Assembly (NCBI GenBank): GCA_964537555.1
Contig: CAZIAD010000012.1
Coordinates: 1-64,000, forward strand
From: CAYRWR01 sp964537555
Lineage (GTDB): Bacteria; Spirochaetota; Brevinematia; Brevinematales; CAYRWR01
DNA: 64,000 nt
Reading direction: 5' to 3'
Both the position numbers and the translations under genes were made by a program. The notes beneath the pieces are model-generated. The model saw nothing but the letters and a program-made list of their open reading frames with translations. It had not been told where the DNA came from and searched no databases. This document shows, piece by piece, positions 45,087 to 53,568 of this stretch (positions are counted from its first letter, which is position 1; the number at the start of each line of letters is the position of its first letter).

Positions 45087-46409
45087 CTAACGCACACCTA
45101 CACCGGTATATTTGAATAATTTTCTGATCTGCTGATCCCGGGAATAGACATTACGCAGGTCGAAAAAGAAAGAATCCTTCATACGTTCCTTTATAATATT
45201 GAGATCCATACCCCTGAACTGATTCCACTCGGTCACTATAGTGATAGCATCCACACCCCGGGCTGTCTCATACTCATCTTTACAGTAGACAATGGAATCA
45301 GACAGATCCTGGAGCCGCCATTTGGCCTCTTCCATCCCTTTGGGACAAAAGGTACGGATAAGCGCCCCCTTCTTTATGAGTCCCCTGATGATCTCCAGGG
45401 CTGGAGCCTCTCTCACGTCATCAGTCTCCGGTTTAAAGGACAGTCCCAGTATACCTATAGTCTTTCCCTTCACGGTCTTCATTTCAGTCTCGATGAGCTC
45501 TATCATTTTCTTTTTTTGATTATTATTAGCCTCAATGGCAGCATCTACGACCTTAAAATCGAGGCCCTGGGAACGGGCATAATGAGAGATGGCCAGGGTA
45601 TCTTTAGGGAAACAGCTTCCTCCGTATCCGGGGCCGGCATGGAGAAACTTGGGGCTGATTCTTCCATCCATACCCATAGTCCGGGCAATATCCTGCACAT
45701 TTGCGCCCGCCTTGTCTGCAATAAGGGCCAGCTCATTGATAAAACTGATCTTCACTGCTAAAAAGGCATTTGAAGCGTATTTTATCATCTCCGCTGTCTC
45801 CAGATTAGTAAAAATGAAGGGAGTCTGGTTGACATGGAGCACCCGATAAGTCTCTATCATCATCTCTTTAGCTTTTTCTGTCTCATGCCCGATCACGATA
45901 CGGTCCGGATGGTTAAAATCATAGACTGCCTTTCCTTCCCGTAAAAACTCAGGGTTGGAAACTACATCAAAGTCAATGCTGGCCCCACGGGCTGCAATCT
46001 CTTTTTTTATTATCTCTTTTACTTTCCTGCCAGTACCTACGGGCACGGTGGATTTATCTATGATCACTTTATATCCATTGATATGTCTGCCTATGTCTGC
46101 CGCTACAGACAGTACATGTTGCAGATCAGCCGAGCCATCTTCCATAGGAGGAGTACCCACGGCAATGAAGATGACATCACTCTGCTCTACCAGCACCTTG
46201 ATATCAGCCGTAAAAAACAGCCTTTGATAATACATATTTCTCTCGACTATCTCCTGTATGCCAGGCTCATAGATAGGCACTTTACCCTCTTGTAAGAGAG
46301 AGATCTTATCCTGGTCATTATCCATACAGGTGACCTGATGTCCGAAATCTGCCAGACATACACCTGTGACCAGACCTACATAACCAGTACCTACAATTCC
46401 TACTTTCAT
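45087..46409 (-). CDS. UDP-glucose 6-dehydrogenase
   Basis: The enzyme oxidises UDP-glucose twice to UDP-glucuronate with NAD. The 440-residue protein has the N-terminal Rossmann motif GIVGTGYVGLVTG, 'IFIAVGTPPMEDGSADL', 'DKSTVPVGTG', 'NPEFLREGKAV', 'DRIVIG', the catalytic Cys in GPGYGGSCFPKD, and the C-terminal UDP-binding part with 'GILGLSFKPETDDVREAPA'. UDP-mannuronate or other acids are possible products of relatives, but the SNPEFLREG and GGSCFPKD blocks fit Ugd best. The ATG at 46409 follows GGAG by 6 bases. It is the first gene of the glycan cluster. Confidence 0.93.
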   Translation of the reverse strand: MKVGIVGTGYVGLVTGVCLADFGHQVTCMDNDQDKISLLQEGKVPIYEPGIQEIVERNMYYQRLFFTADIKVLVEQSDVIFIAVGTPPMEDGSADLQHVLSVAADIGRHINGYKVIIDKSTVPVGTGRKVKEIIKKEIAARGASIDFDVVSNPEFLREGKAVYDFNHPDRIVIGHETEKAKEMMIETYRVLHVNQTPFIFTNLETAEMIKYASNAFLAVKISFINELALIADKAGANVQDIARTMGMDGRISPKFLHAGPGYGGSCFPKDTLAISHYARSQGLDFKVVDAAIEANNNQKKKMIELIETEMKTVKGKTIGILGLSFKPETDDVREAPALEIIRGLIKKGALIRTFCPKGMEEAKWRLQDLSDSIVYCKDEYETARGVDAITIVTEWNQFRGMDLNIIKERMKDSFFFDLRNVYSRDQQIRKLFKYTGVGVR

Positions 46410-46526
46410 AATCAACTCCGGCTAATTTAACAGATTGGAACTCTACTCTGCGTTTTTGGATAGATATCAGACAAGTCTAAGTATACTATTACTAAGCAAA
46501 AAAATCACTTTTTTCTAAAAAAGATG

Positions 46527-48470
46527 CTAAGTCAGCTCTCTGGAAGACTCATTTTTTTCCAGACTGGCCATCAGATGATCCATTAGCTGGTCCACCGAGC
46601 CCCCTTCTTCAGGATAAGCCAGGGCCTGAGAGGTAAAATACAGATTACTCTGCTGGAAAAACTCAATGAGGATCTTATTTAAGAGCTTTCTCATAAAACT
46701 CTTGTCCAGCATAGGTGCCAGCAGAAGGATCTGATAATAACTGTATCGGCCTACCTGTACCGGGTAATGGGCATGTTTCTTGACTATCTCAATCAGGGTA
46801 TTGAGTGCCTGCTTTCTGTCATCACTGGGGTGTTCCCCCAGGTAGTCATATAAGGAGATCACTCCTACTGTAAAGGAGCTTTCTTCTTTGATATAGTGCT
46901 GCATCTGTTCATACAGGAAAGTATAAAGATACAGTCCATCCATAAGATTTGTGTTAAAGATACGCTTTCTGAAATCATTCAGGAGTTCAGGTATGTGGTA
47001 TTCTGTAGAAACAGTCTGATCGACTACTTCCAGACAGCCCAGGGCGATCTCTATGACATCTCCATCCCACTGTATTCCAGCTCCGGCTCTCATGATATCA
47101 AATACCTGATCAAGAGGCATGGCTTTACGGTAAGGGCGGGTGGAAGTCATGGCATCAAAAGCGTCGGCTACTGCAATGATACGGGCTCCCATCGGGATCT
47201 CATTTCCCTTTAAGCCATAGGGGTAACCGGAACCGTCCAGGCTTTCATGGTGATAGCGCACCCAGGGGACCAGTTCTCCAAAGTTTTCTATTCCGGATAC
47301 GATAGCGGCACTGATCTCGGGATGCAGTTTCATTATCTCAAATTCATTTTTATTCAGGGCATTAGGCTTTAACAGGACTCCATCCGGAATACCTACCTTC
47401 CCCACATCGTGCAGGGTGCCGGCGGTACGGAGCCTGTCCAGTTCATAATCATCCCAGCCCATATTCCGGGCGATCTCCACCGCATAGGTGGCCACTCTTT
47501 CTGAATGCCCCTTGGTGTATGGGTCCCGGGTCTCAATGGCGCTGGACAGAGAACTTACAATGGTGATATTGAGAGACTTCAGCTTTTCAGTGGTGTTTAA
47601 GAGCTCCAGGAAGTTATTGCCTCTTTCCAGGATAAAGTTAAATTCATTGACCACATTTTGCAGTATATCCAGGCTTTCCCTCATGAGCTGATTATGATGG
47701 TCAAAGTTAAGGGCAAAAATACCGCTTACTTCATTCCCTGTCATGATCGGTTGTACCACTACCAGCTTACTGTGATGGTGCTGAATAAAATCTTTATATA
47801 TCTTGCCAAAACCTTTTTCCAGGTCATCACAGATCACTGTGTTTTTTTCTTCCATGGCCTGCTGAAAGACAGGGACATCTCTGATCTCCAGTTCCAGGTG
47901 TTTGGAAAGATATTCACCGGGTACGCCGTCTGAGACATACTTTTCCAGGATGCGCCCATGTTTGAGCAGCCTGATGATCACACTTTGTGAATTAAACAGC
48001 TTGCGGACCATCTCAATACTCTTGCGGGCTGCCACCTTGGAAGAAGGTTCATTGATGAGCATCAGGGACATATCCTTTAAGACATGTATAGACCGGGCAA
48101 ATAACTCATCCTTGGAACGGAGAAGAGAATAATACTTTTCAATGGCATCGATAGGTTTTACAAAAAGAATAAAAAATGAGTCTTCTTCCATAGTCACATA
48201 TCGTCCATGTAAGGTGATCTCATCTTCAATATCCAGATCTGAGAACTCCTGTCTGATCCACTCGATAGGAAACTTGTGCTTTACCACCTGGTCAGGATTA
48301 GCCTCCATCTCATCAACAATCGAAATAAGTGCATTAAGGCTCTTTTCGCCTTCCAGCAGTCGGTTAAACGCCACTCCTACCACCCTTTTTTGTCCGAAAT
48401 ATCGGCGCAGTAAAGGATGGGCCTGCAGGACGCTTCTTTTTTTATCCAGTGTAAGTATAATACCCTTCAT
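46527..48470 (-). CDS. PAS/GAF-HD-GYP phosphodiesterase with degenerate GGDEF tail
   Basis: The 647-residue cytoplasmic protein has a PAS-like region (about 1-110), a GAF-like region (about 120-290) and an HD-GYP domain (about 305-490). The last has 'GHSERVATYA', the metal pair HD at 354-355 in LHDVGKVGIP, and 'HHESLDGSGYPYGLKGNEIP' at 407-426, the motif that names the family. HD-GYP proteins degrade cyclic di-GMP. Residues 510-640 have the length and pattern of a GGDEF domain, but GRYSYYQ stands where RxGGDEF would be, so it should not make c-di-GMP. Tandem palindromes lie 35-61 bases upstream of the start. The ribosome-binding site is weak (AGGGG at a long distance). Confidence 0.88.
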   Translation of the reverse strand: MKGIILTLDKKRSVLQAHPLLRRYFGQKRVVGVAFNRLLEGEKSLNALISIVDEMEANPDQVVKHKFPIEWIRQEFSDLDIEDEITLHGRYVTMEEDSFFILFVKPIDAIEKYYSLLRSKDELFARSIHVLKDMSLMLINEPSSKVAARKSIEMVRKLFNSQSVIIRLLKHGRILEKYVSDGVPGEYLSKHLELEIRDVPVFQQAMEEKNTVICDDLEKGFGKIYKDFIQHHHSKLVVVQPIMTGNEVSGIFALNFDHHNQLMRESLDILQNVVNEFNFILERGNNFLELLNTTEKLKSLNITIVSSLSSAIETRDPYTKGHSERVATYAVEIARNMGWDDYELDRLRTAGTLHDVGKVGIPDGVLLKPNALNKNEFEIMKLHPEISAAIVSGIENFGELVPWVRYHHESLDGSGYPYGLKGNEIPMGARIIAVADAFDAMTSTRPYRKAMPLDQVFDIMRAGAGIQWDGDVIEIALGCLEVVDQTVSTEYHIPELLNDFRKRIFNTNLMDGLYLYTFLYEQMQHYIKEESSFTVGVISLYDYLGEHPSDDRKQALNTLIEIVKKHAHYPVQVGRYSYYQILLLAPMLDKSFMRKLLNKILIEFFQQSNLYFTSQALAYPEEGGSVDQLMDHLMASLEKNESSRELT

Positions 48471-48504
48471 ATATGTTTCTTATCCCCTGAGTGATGCACA
48501 AACT

Positions 48505-48531
48505 GTGTAATTTACACTGTAAGCGCTTACA
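48505..48531. promoter_or_regulatory. Tandem palindromic operators upstream of the HD-GYP gene
   Basis: TGTAAGCGCTTACA at 48518-48531 is a perfect 14-bp palindrome. It fits the LacI/CcpA-family operator (cre) pattern TGWNANCGNTNWCA at every fixed position. Directly beside it, GTGTAA-T-TTACAC at 48505-48517 is a second near-perfect palindrome with the same TGTAA/TTACA half-sites. Together they lie 35-61 bases before the HD-GYP start codon. Confidence 0.65.
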
Positions 48532-48661
48532 TTATTTGCATACTTGCCTTGTGCATTTACAACACTACCGTCTATTGCAAATACTATGCCAATCTTTATA
48601 TGTTTTATCTTAATTCTATACCCTGTATACATAAACAAATCCTTGGATTAAAATTCATTAT

Positions 48662-48700
48662 CTGTATTGCTGACTAATGCACTGCTTTATAGCAATACAG
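48662..48700. repeat. 10-bp inverted repeat
   Basis: CTGTATTGCT (48662-48671) and AGCAATACAG (48691-48700) are perfect inverted copies with a 19-base spacer. The region lies between the tRNA terminator and the HD-GYP operators. It could be an operator or a weak hairpin; the long loop and lack of a T-run argue against a terminator. Confidence 0.45.
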
Positions 48701-48764
48701 TGTGCAATTATAGCATGAGTGGATATTTAGTCAAGAAGAAAAATGAATGTAAGAAATAAAAAAA

Positions 48765-48786
48765 GGGCTTGTGTAAACACAAGCCC
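48765..48786 (-). terminator. Terminator of tRNA-Ala
   Basis: GGGCTTGTG (48765-48773) pairs perfectly with CACAAGCCC (48778-48786) around a 4-base loop. On the minus strand it is followed by seven T. It starts 9 bases after the tRNA 3' end. Confidence 0.9.
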
Positions 48787-48795
48787 TGATGTGAT

Positions 48796-48868
48796 TGGAG
48801 CTGATGGGGATCGAACCCACGGCCTTTTGAATGCCATTCAAACGCGCTCCCAACTGCGCCACAGCCCC
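48796..48868 (-). tRNA. tRNA-Ala (anticodon GGC)
   Basis: The minus strand folds into a 73-base cloverleaf. The acceptor is GGGGCTG/CAGCTCC (one G-U), the D-stem GCGC/GCGC, and the anticodon stem TTTGA/TCAAA with loop ATGGCAT, giving anticodon GGC for GCC codons. The T-stem is GTGGG/CCCAT with loop TTCGATC. The discriminator is A and CCA is not encoded. It has its own promoter and terminator. Confidence 0.96.
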
Positions 48869-48881
48869 ATATCGAGTGTAT

Positions 48882-48910
48882 ATTTTAATGCCTTTTGCGT
48901 TTTTTTGCAA
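48882..48910 (-). promoter_or_regulatory. Promoter of tRNA-Ala
   Basis: On the minus strand TTGCAA (48905-48910) and TAAAAT (48882-48887) are 17 bases apart. The -10 box ends 13 bases before the mature tRNA 5' end at 48868. Confidence 0.6.
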
Positions 48911-48920
48911 TAAAAAACAC

Positions 48921-48953
48921 AAAAGGGCTTCGGCTACTCTCCTCAGCCCTTTT
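48921..48953 (-). terminator. Terminator of the outer-membrane protein gene at 48969
   Basis: AAAAGGGCT (48921-48929) pairs with AGCCCTTTT (48945-48953) around a 15-base loop. On the minus strand it is followed by GTGTTTTTTATT. Confidence 0.8.
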
Positions 48954-48968
48954 GCTGTGTCTGTTCGC

Positions 48969-49667
48969 TTATTTCCAGAGGCCCAGGTAGAGATTACCAC
49001 CCAGCATAAGCTGTCGGTTACCATCCATCAGATCCAGGCCGGACAGATCCAGGGAGAAGTTGTCGGTTAAAATCAATCTCAGGCCCAGATTGACGATACC
49101 CCGGCTGTCACTACGGTGACTGCCACTTCCCTGTATACGGTAGGGGAAGTTGGATATATCACCTATGAGATACAGTTTAGGTATAAAAATATTTCTCTGG
49201 AATCCCAGGTAAAAGTTGATATTCGAACCCTGGTCAAAGGTATAGCCAAAAGCAAAGGTAGCAGTAGAGTCCACCACGCCACCTGCCTTGAGCTGTTCTA
49301 CCCAGGCCAGATACAGCGAGAAATAATTTCTCTGCCAGCTTTCCAGGCCTAATTCTGCCTTAAATCCAAAAGCTGCCTGTTTCACAAACTGAAACTTGGC
49401 AGATAGCAACAGAGGATTTTTATATGCCACATCAAAATCAATATCCCAGCCTACACCCAGTTCAAAATTCTTAAATGGTACCAGATTGACTGCCGGACTG
49501 AGGATACCATGGGTCGTATATTTTAATGCAATGCCCAGCCTGCCTGTATCAGGCACATTTACTGTAGGCATAGTGATATAGCCCTCAGCACCATCATACA
49601 CGGGAGCCCCATAAGAGACTGCTTTCACCATCAGGAACACACTTAGCAGCAATATCGCTCTTTTCAT
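48969..49667 (-). CDS. Small outer-membrane beta-barrel protein
   Basis: The 232-residue protein has a signal peptide (MKRAILLLSVFLMVKAVSYG) and a short region 'DGAEGYITMPTVNVPDTGRL', reminiscent of YjbH-type barrels ('GxxGxxxxPtA...'). Alternating hydrophobic strands to the end follow, about 10-12 strands by eye. The final residues 'LYLGLWK' end in an aromatic-plus-basic pair rather than a plain aromatic. The start at 49667 follows GGAGG by 7 bases and fits a promoter at 49696-49724; the ATG at 49724 lies inside that promoter. It is transcribed alone. Function unknown. Confidence 0.75.
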   Translation of the reverse strand: MKRAILLLSVFLMVKAVSYGAPVYDGAEGYITMPTVNVPDTGRLGIALKYTTHGILSPAVNLVPFKNFELGVGWDIDFDVAYKNPLLLSAKFQFVKQAAFGFKAELGLESWQRNYFSLYLAWVEQLKAGGVVDSTATFAFGYTFDQGSNINFYLGFQRNIFIPKLYLIGDISNFPYRIQGSGSHRSDSRGIVNLGLRLILTDNFSLDLSGLDLMDGNRQLMLGGNLYLGLWK

Positions 49668-49695
49668 CCATTTTCCTCCTTTTTTAATCATAAAT

Positions 49696-49724
49696 ATTAT
49701 AAATCTGAGTCCAAAATATGGCAA
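49696..49724 (-). promoter_or_regulatory. Promoter of the small barrel gene
   Basis: On the minus strand TTGCCA (49719-49724) and TATAAT (49696-49701) are 17 bases apart, 28 bases before the ATG at 49667. Confidence 0.65.
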
Positions 49725-49773
49725 TGAATGCGCTATAGTCCGGTGACGGTAGTGACTTTGTGAACCTGATATA

Positions 49774-49802
49774 TTGAGATTTTAAGCTTTAAGCATTATA
49801 AT
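49774..49802 (+). promoter_or_regulatory. Promoter of the TPR lipoprotein gene
   Basis: TTGAGA (49774-49779) and a perfect TATAAT (49797-49802) are 17 bases apart. The start would be near 49809, 18 bases before the ATG. Confidence 0.7.
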
Positions 49803-49826
49803 AAAGCCAAACAAAAGGACAGGTCT

Positions 49827-51350
49827 ATGAATATAAAAAATACTGTATTTATTCTCTTTTTAAGCCTTATTTTTTCCTGTACTCCCAAAGCGGTAAAAGG
49901 AGAAATGCCTCCTCAGTTAAAGATGAAACAGGAGAACACAGAAAAACAGGCTGAACTGATACAGAAGATAAAAGATCCCGACCCCTACCGCCTTAATTTT
50001 GAAATATTCCGCTATAATCAGCTTAGCCTGATAGATAAAGCCTACGAAAATGCAGACCCTGATTTTCTTTCTGCTTTATCCAATGAATTCATGGTATACA
50101 CCATGGATAAAAAAGACTATCTTATGATCGCCCTCAATAAATATGCTGACATCCTTCAGAAGACCCCCCAGAATACTAATTCATTCATCCTGCAAAGAGT
50201 AGGTGTAGTCTATTATAAGCTTAATCAAAAGGACAAAGCCAACAAATTCCTGTCACGGGCCCTGCTGGATCAACAGGAAAATGATGAACTCTTCTACTAC
50301 CGGGCCTTACTGGCTGCATATTATTCCCGTAACTTCCAGACTGCAGCCTGGTATCTTAAGCGCATCAACTTAAAGGAGTCTCTCTTTCCCGCTCAGGATA
50401 TACTGTACTTCATAGGAAAAATGGAGGAAGAGCAGAAAAACTATGGCGGCGCTGAACGTTACTACATGGATGCTTTAAATGTCTCCCCCTCACGCTTTTA
50501 TATACTGTATGACCTCGTACCTTTTTATCAAAAATGGGACAGAGTAGAAAGTGCTGTAGGATACACTGAAGCAGCATTCTCTTACCTGACTTCCCTGAGC
50601 AATGCGCAATTGTCCATGAAAGCCTACCGTCAGAAGCTGGAATTGAACCGGGCTCTTCTTAAAGACACTTATTACCACTCCTTTAACATCCCTGCTCCCT
50701 ATACCTACTACCCCCACCTGTATTATTTCATGACCAGCCCTTATTTTGCCTCTAAAAGCTATGCCTCCGGACTGGTACTGCCCATCAATGAGCAGAAAAA
50801 TTCCCGCTCAGATATCCTTATGTACCTTACCTATGAAGAGCTGGAAGACACCCTGAAGAATACAGGCATAGTCATCATCGGTGGAGGATTGAGTATTACC
50901 AACTTCAGGTATGAGAATAAAAAGCTCTATACCCCTGTGGACAAGCATTTCTTCTATACCAATGTGATATCCTTTATATCACCCACCAATCAGATATTCA
51001 CGATCACCAATTTTGCACGGCCCACCAATCATCCCCAGTACATCACTACCAATATCGAGAACTCATTATACAAATCCACCCTGGATTTCGACTATTTTCT
51101 GAGTGCGGATAAATTCGATATGAACCGGGACAAGCAATGGGAGACCCTGGCTTTCGGTATCAAAAGCACCAACAGTATCGGCATGTCTATTTTTTATCCG
51201 GCCTTGAAAAAGACTGAGAGCTTTACCTTACCTATCAGGCGGCATGACGCTGAACTCTATATCCAGGACCTGGACAATGATGGCAAAAATGAGATCTATC
51301 TCCTGGACAAAGGGGTAAAGATCATTAAGCAGAATTCAGTGGTCAAATAA
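49827..51350 (+). CDS. TPR-containing lipoprotein
   Basis: The 507-residue protein has a lipoprotein signal peptide (MNIKNTVFILFLSLIFSC, Cys18). A helical region of TPR-like repeats spans about residues 90-290 ('YADILQKTP', 'VVYYKLNQKDKANKFLSRAL', 'AAYYSRNFQTAAWYLKRI', 'GGAERYYMDALNVSPSRF'). A C-terminal part of about 200 residues ends with a calcium-loop-like 'DLDNDGKNEIYLLD', seen in FG-GAP and integrin-like repeats. It should sit lipid-anchored in the periplasm or at the surface as a protein-interaction scaffold. AGGACAGG precedes the ATG. Its last 15 bases overlap the convergent mtaB gene. No specific function is assigned. Confidence 0.8.
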   Translation: MNIKNTVFILFLSLIFSCTPKAVKGEMPPQLKMKQENTEKQAELIQKIKDPDPYRLNFEIFRYNQLSLIDKAYENADPDFLSALSNEFMVYTMDKKDYLMIALNKYADILQKTPQNTNSFILQRVGVVYYKLNQKDKANKFLSRALLDQQENDELFYYRALLAAYYSRNFQTAAWYLKRINLKESLFPAQDILYFIGKMEEEQKNYGGAERYYMDALNVSPSRFYILYDLVPFYQKWDRVESAVGYTEAAFSYLTSLSNAQLSMKAYRQKLELNRALLKDTYYHSFNIPAPYTYYPHLYYFMTSPYFASKSYASGLVLPINEQKNSRSDILMYLTYEELEDTLKNTGIVIIGGGLSITNFRYENKKLYTPVDKHFFYTNVISFISPTNQIFTITNFARPTNHPQYITTNIENSLYKSTLDFDYFLSADKFDMNRDKQWETLAFGIKSTNSIGMSIFYPALKKTESFTLPIRRHDAELYIQDLDNDGKNEIYLLDKGVKIIKQNSVVK

Positions 51351-52592
51351 TTCAATCACTGCATCTTCACTGACTGAAAAATTCCGGGCTTTCAGGGTGG
51401 CAAAGCTATTCTCCCTTAAGCCGGGAGTACTGGAATTCATTTTTATATAATTGGAAGTATAACCTGACCAGCCTTTTTCCTGCCAGGTCTCTACCAGGAT
51501 CAGGTGTTCCTTATCCATTAATTGTTCCCTGGCAAACCGGGTGGCACTATCCAGGGCCACATTCAATAACACTCTTTCCCGGGATTTTTTGATCTCCATC
51601 GCCATATCGGGCATGGCAGCGGCCCGTGTCCCTTCACGGGGAGAATAGGGAAAGACATGCAGCCGCGAAAAGCCTATCTTCTGACAAAAATCTACTGTTT
51701 CCTGGAATTCCTGCTCTGTTTCCCCCGGAAAACCCAGGATGATATCCGTAGTGACACCGCAGTCGGGAGCCTGAGCCCTGATACGCTCTACCAGGGATTC
51801 AAAGTCTGCAGGCACATAATGCCGGTTCATCCTTTTTAACACCGAGGCACTGCCGCTCTGCAGGGACAGATGAAAATGCCGGGTAAAGCGGGGATGGTCC
51901 AAAAACTGGAGCAGCCTGTCTTCAAACTGGTCAGGCTGAATGGAAGATAATCTTAAGCGGTATTCCCCCTCAATATCCAGGATGTCCGCTATTAGGCCGG
52001 AAAGGGTGATGTCCCCTGCGTGATAGTCGCTGATGTTTACCCCGGTCAGGACTATCTCTTTATAACCATTGTCAATCAGCCTCTGTACCTGGGCCAGTAT
52101 ACTCTCCAGGGAGAAACTGCGGCTCCGTCCCCGGGCAGCGGGGATCTTACAATAACTGCAAAATCGGTCACAGCCATCCTGTATTTTAACAAATGCCCGG
52201 GTCCTTTCAAAACTGGAGACCAGGGGAAACTCTGTCCCCTGTTGAACGGGGTCCGGGATAAACTGAGCATCTTCCAGAAACCGGGATATCTGAAATTTAT
52301 TATCATTCTGCACTACCAGATCGATATAATCAAACTCGCGGAGTAATTCAAAGTCGGTGGTAGCATAACAGCCGGTAGCCACCACATACTTACCGGCCTT
52401 CTTGGCCTTACGCATCACCTGGCGGGACCTGGCATCTGCTTTGGAGGTCACGGTGCAGGAGTTCACTACCACTGCTTCACATTCTGCCATGGACTCTACT
52501 ACTGTATGCCCATCCTGGGCCAGCTGTTCCGACATAGCCTGAGTCTCAAACTGGTTCAGCTTACAGCCTATGGTATTGATATAAATTTTCAA
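51336..52592 (-). CDS. mtaB: tRNA (t6A37) methylthiotransferase MtaB
   Basis: MtaB adds a methylthio group to t6A37 of tRNA-Lys-type tRNAs, turning it to ms2t6A. The 418-residue protein has the MTTase N-domain cysteines Cys10, Cys46 and Cys75. The radical SAM cluster is Cys141-x3-Cys145-x2-Cys148 (GCDRFCSYCKIPAARGRSRS), then 'ILTGVNISDY'-like sequence (here VLTGVNISDY), 'LHLSLQSGS' (here FHLSLQSGS) and a C-terminal TRAM-like tail. The short IGCKLNQFE start favours MtaB over MiaB and RimO. The start is TTG at 52592 behind GGGG and 7 bases. TsaE, encoded 21 kb away, belongs to the pathway that makes its t6A substrate. Confidence 0.92.
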   Translation of the reverse strand: MKIYINTIGCKLNQFETQAMSEQLAQDGHTVVESMAECEAVVVNSCTVTSKADARSRQVMRKAKKAGKYVVATGCYATTDFELLREFDYIDLVVQNDNKFQISRFLEDAQFIPDPVQQGTEFPLVSSFERTRAFVKIQDGCDRFCSYCKIPAARGRSRSFSLESILAQVQRLIDNGYKEIVLTGVNISDYHAGDITLSGLIADILDIEGEYRLRLSSIQPDQFEDRLLQFLDHPRFTRHFHLSLQSGSASVLKRMNRHYVPADFESLVERIRAQAPDCGVTTDIILGFPGETEQEFQETVDFCQKIGFSRLHVFPYSPREGTRAAAMPDMAMEIKKSRERVLLNVALDSATRFAREQLMDKEHLILVETWQEKGWSGYTSNYIKMNSSTPGLRENSFATLKARNFSVSEDAVIELFDH

Positions 52593-52610
52593 TCTCTTAC
52601 CCCGATAAAA

Positions 52611-52637
52611 AAATGCAGGTGCTATTCACCTGCATTT
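52611..52637 (-). terminator. Terminator of the flagellar gene
   Basis: AAATGCAGGTG (52611-52621) pairs perfectly with CACCTGCATTT (52627-52637) around a 5-base loop. On the minus strand it runs into TTTT. It separates the flagellar gene from mtaB. Confidence 0.88.
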
Positions 52638-52670
52638 ATTGTAAATTATTATGGATGGGGCGTAAAGATA

Positions 52671-53519
52671 TTAGGCCATTCCTCTTCCTACCTGGTTGAC
52701 TGCTTTACCCAGAGTCTCATCCTGAGTCTGTATGCTTTTCTGATTGGCCTCATACAGCCTTTGTATTTCTATCATACGGGTCATCTCTATGACCGGGTTG
52801 ACATTGGATTTTTCCAGATGGCCCTGCAGTACTTTAGGCCTGTCTGCATCTGACAGGATCTGGGCTTTACCAGAAAAATCCCCTTCAGTAAAGTTATTAT
52901 ACCCCTCTTTGGTGGCATGCCGTTTTTCGGGAAAATCGACCAGCTTGAGCCTGTCCAGCCTGATCATTCCTTTCCATTCATTTCCGGCTTTGGAGGTAAA
53001 TTCATCTGGAGTAATATCTGAATTAACATAGATATTTCCCTCATCATCCACCTGGAAGTTATTCCTGCCGATCTGGATAGCACCCTTTTCACCCAGGACT
53101 TTATTACCATGCTTGTCGACCAGGAATCCCTGAGAGGATATATTAAAATTACCATTGCGGGTATATTTTTCACCTTCATCAGTCATGACAGTAAAAAAGC
53201 CTTCTCCTTCCATAGCAAAATCAAATTCATTTTCAGTGACTTCCAGGCTCCCCTGTTCAAATCGGATAAAGCTTTCATTATACTCCACTCCGGTGCCCAG
53301 CTTACCCACTATGGGGGCCAGGTCATAGGATCCCAGGGGGAAAGTGACTACACCGTCATTATTGATACTGCGGATGAGCATCTCGGGGAATGCCTTGGTC
53401 ACACTGGTCTCTCTTTTATAGGCATCGGTATTGACATTGGCCAGGTTATTGGCCACACTGTTGAGTTCTTTCATGCTCACCATCATGCCGCTGGCGCCGG
53501 TATATAATCCTCGAACCAT
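52671..53519 (-). CDS. flgF: Flagellar hook-basal body protein, FlgF/FlhO type
   Basis: The 282-residue protein belongs to the FlgE/F/G rod-hook family. The N-terminal block 'VRGLYTGASGMMVSMKELN' and 'VANNLANVNTDAYKRE', the central 'GEGFFTVMTDEGEKYTRNGNF', and the C-terminal 'VNPVIEMTRMIEIQRLYEANQKSIQ' (in parts) are diagnostic. The stretch around 'KAFPEMLIRSINNDG' followed by 'PLGSYDLAPIVGKLGTG' resembles spirochaetal FlhO/FlgF. In spirochaetes this gene normally precedes flgG (flhP), but here a terminator follows directly. AGGAGG lies 5 bases before the ATG. FlgG remains an alternative name. Confidence 0.88.
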   Translation of the reverse strand: MVRGLYTGASGMMVSMKELNSVANNLANVNTDAYKRETSVTKAFPEMLIRSINNDGVVTFPLGSYDLAPIVGKLGTGVEYNESFIRFEQGSLEVTENEFDFAMEGEGFFTVMTDEGEKYTRNGNFNISSQGFLVDKHGNKVLGEKGAIQIGRNNFQVDDEGNIYVNSDITPDEFTSKAGNEWKGMIRLDRLKLVDFPEKRHATKEGYNNFTEGDFSGKAQILSDADRPKVLQGHLEKSNVNPVIEMTRMIEIQRLYEANQKSIQTQDETLGKAVNQVGRGMA

Positions 53520-53568
53520 AGAGTCCTCCTCTTTTCACTATATACTATCGGCTTATTTAGCAGATGGT

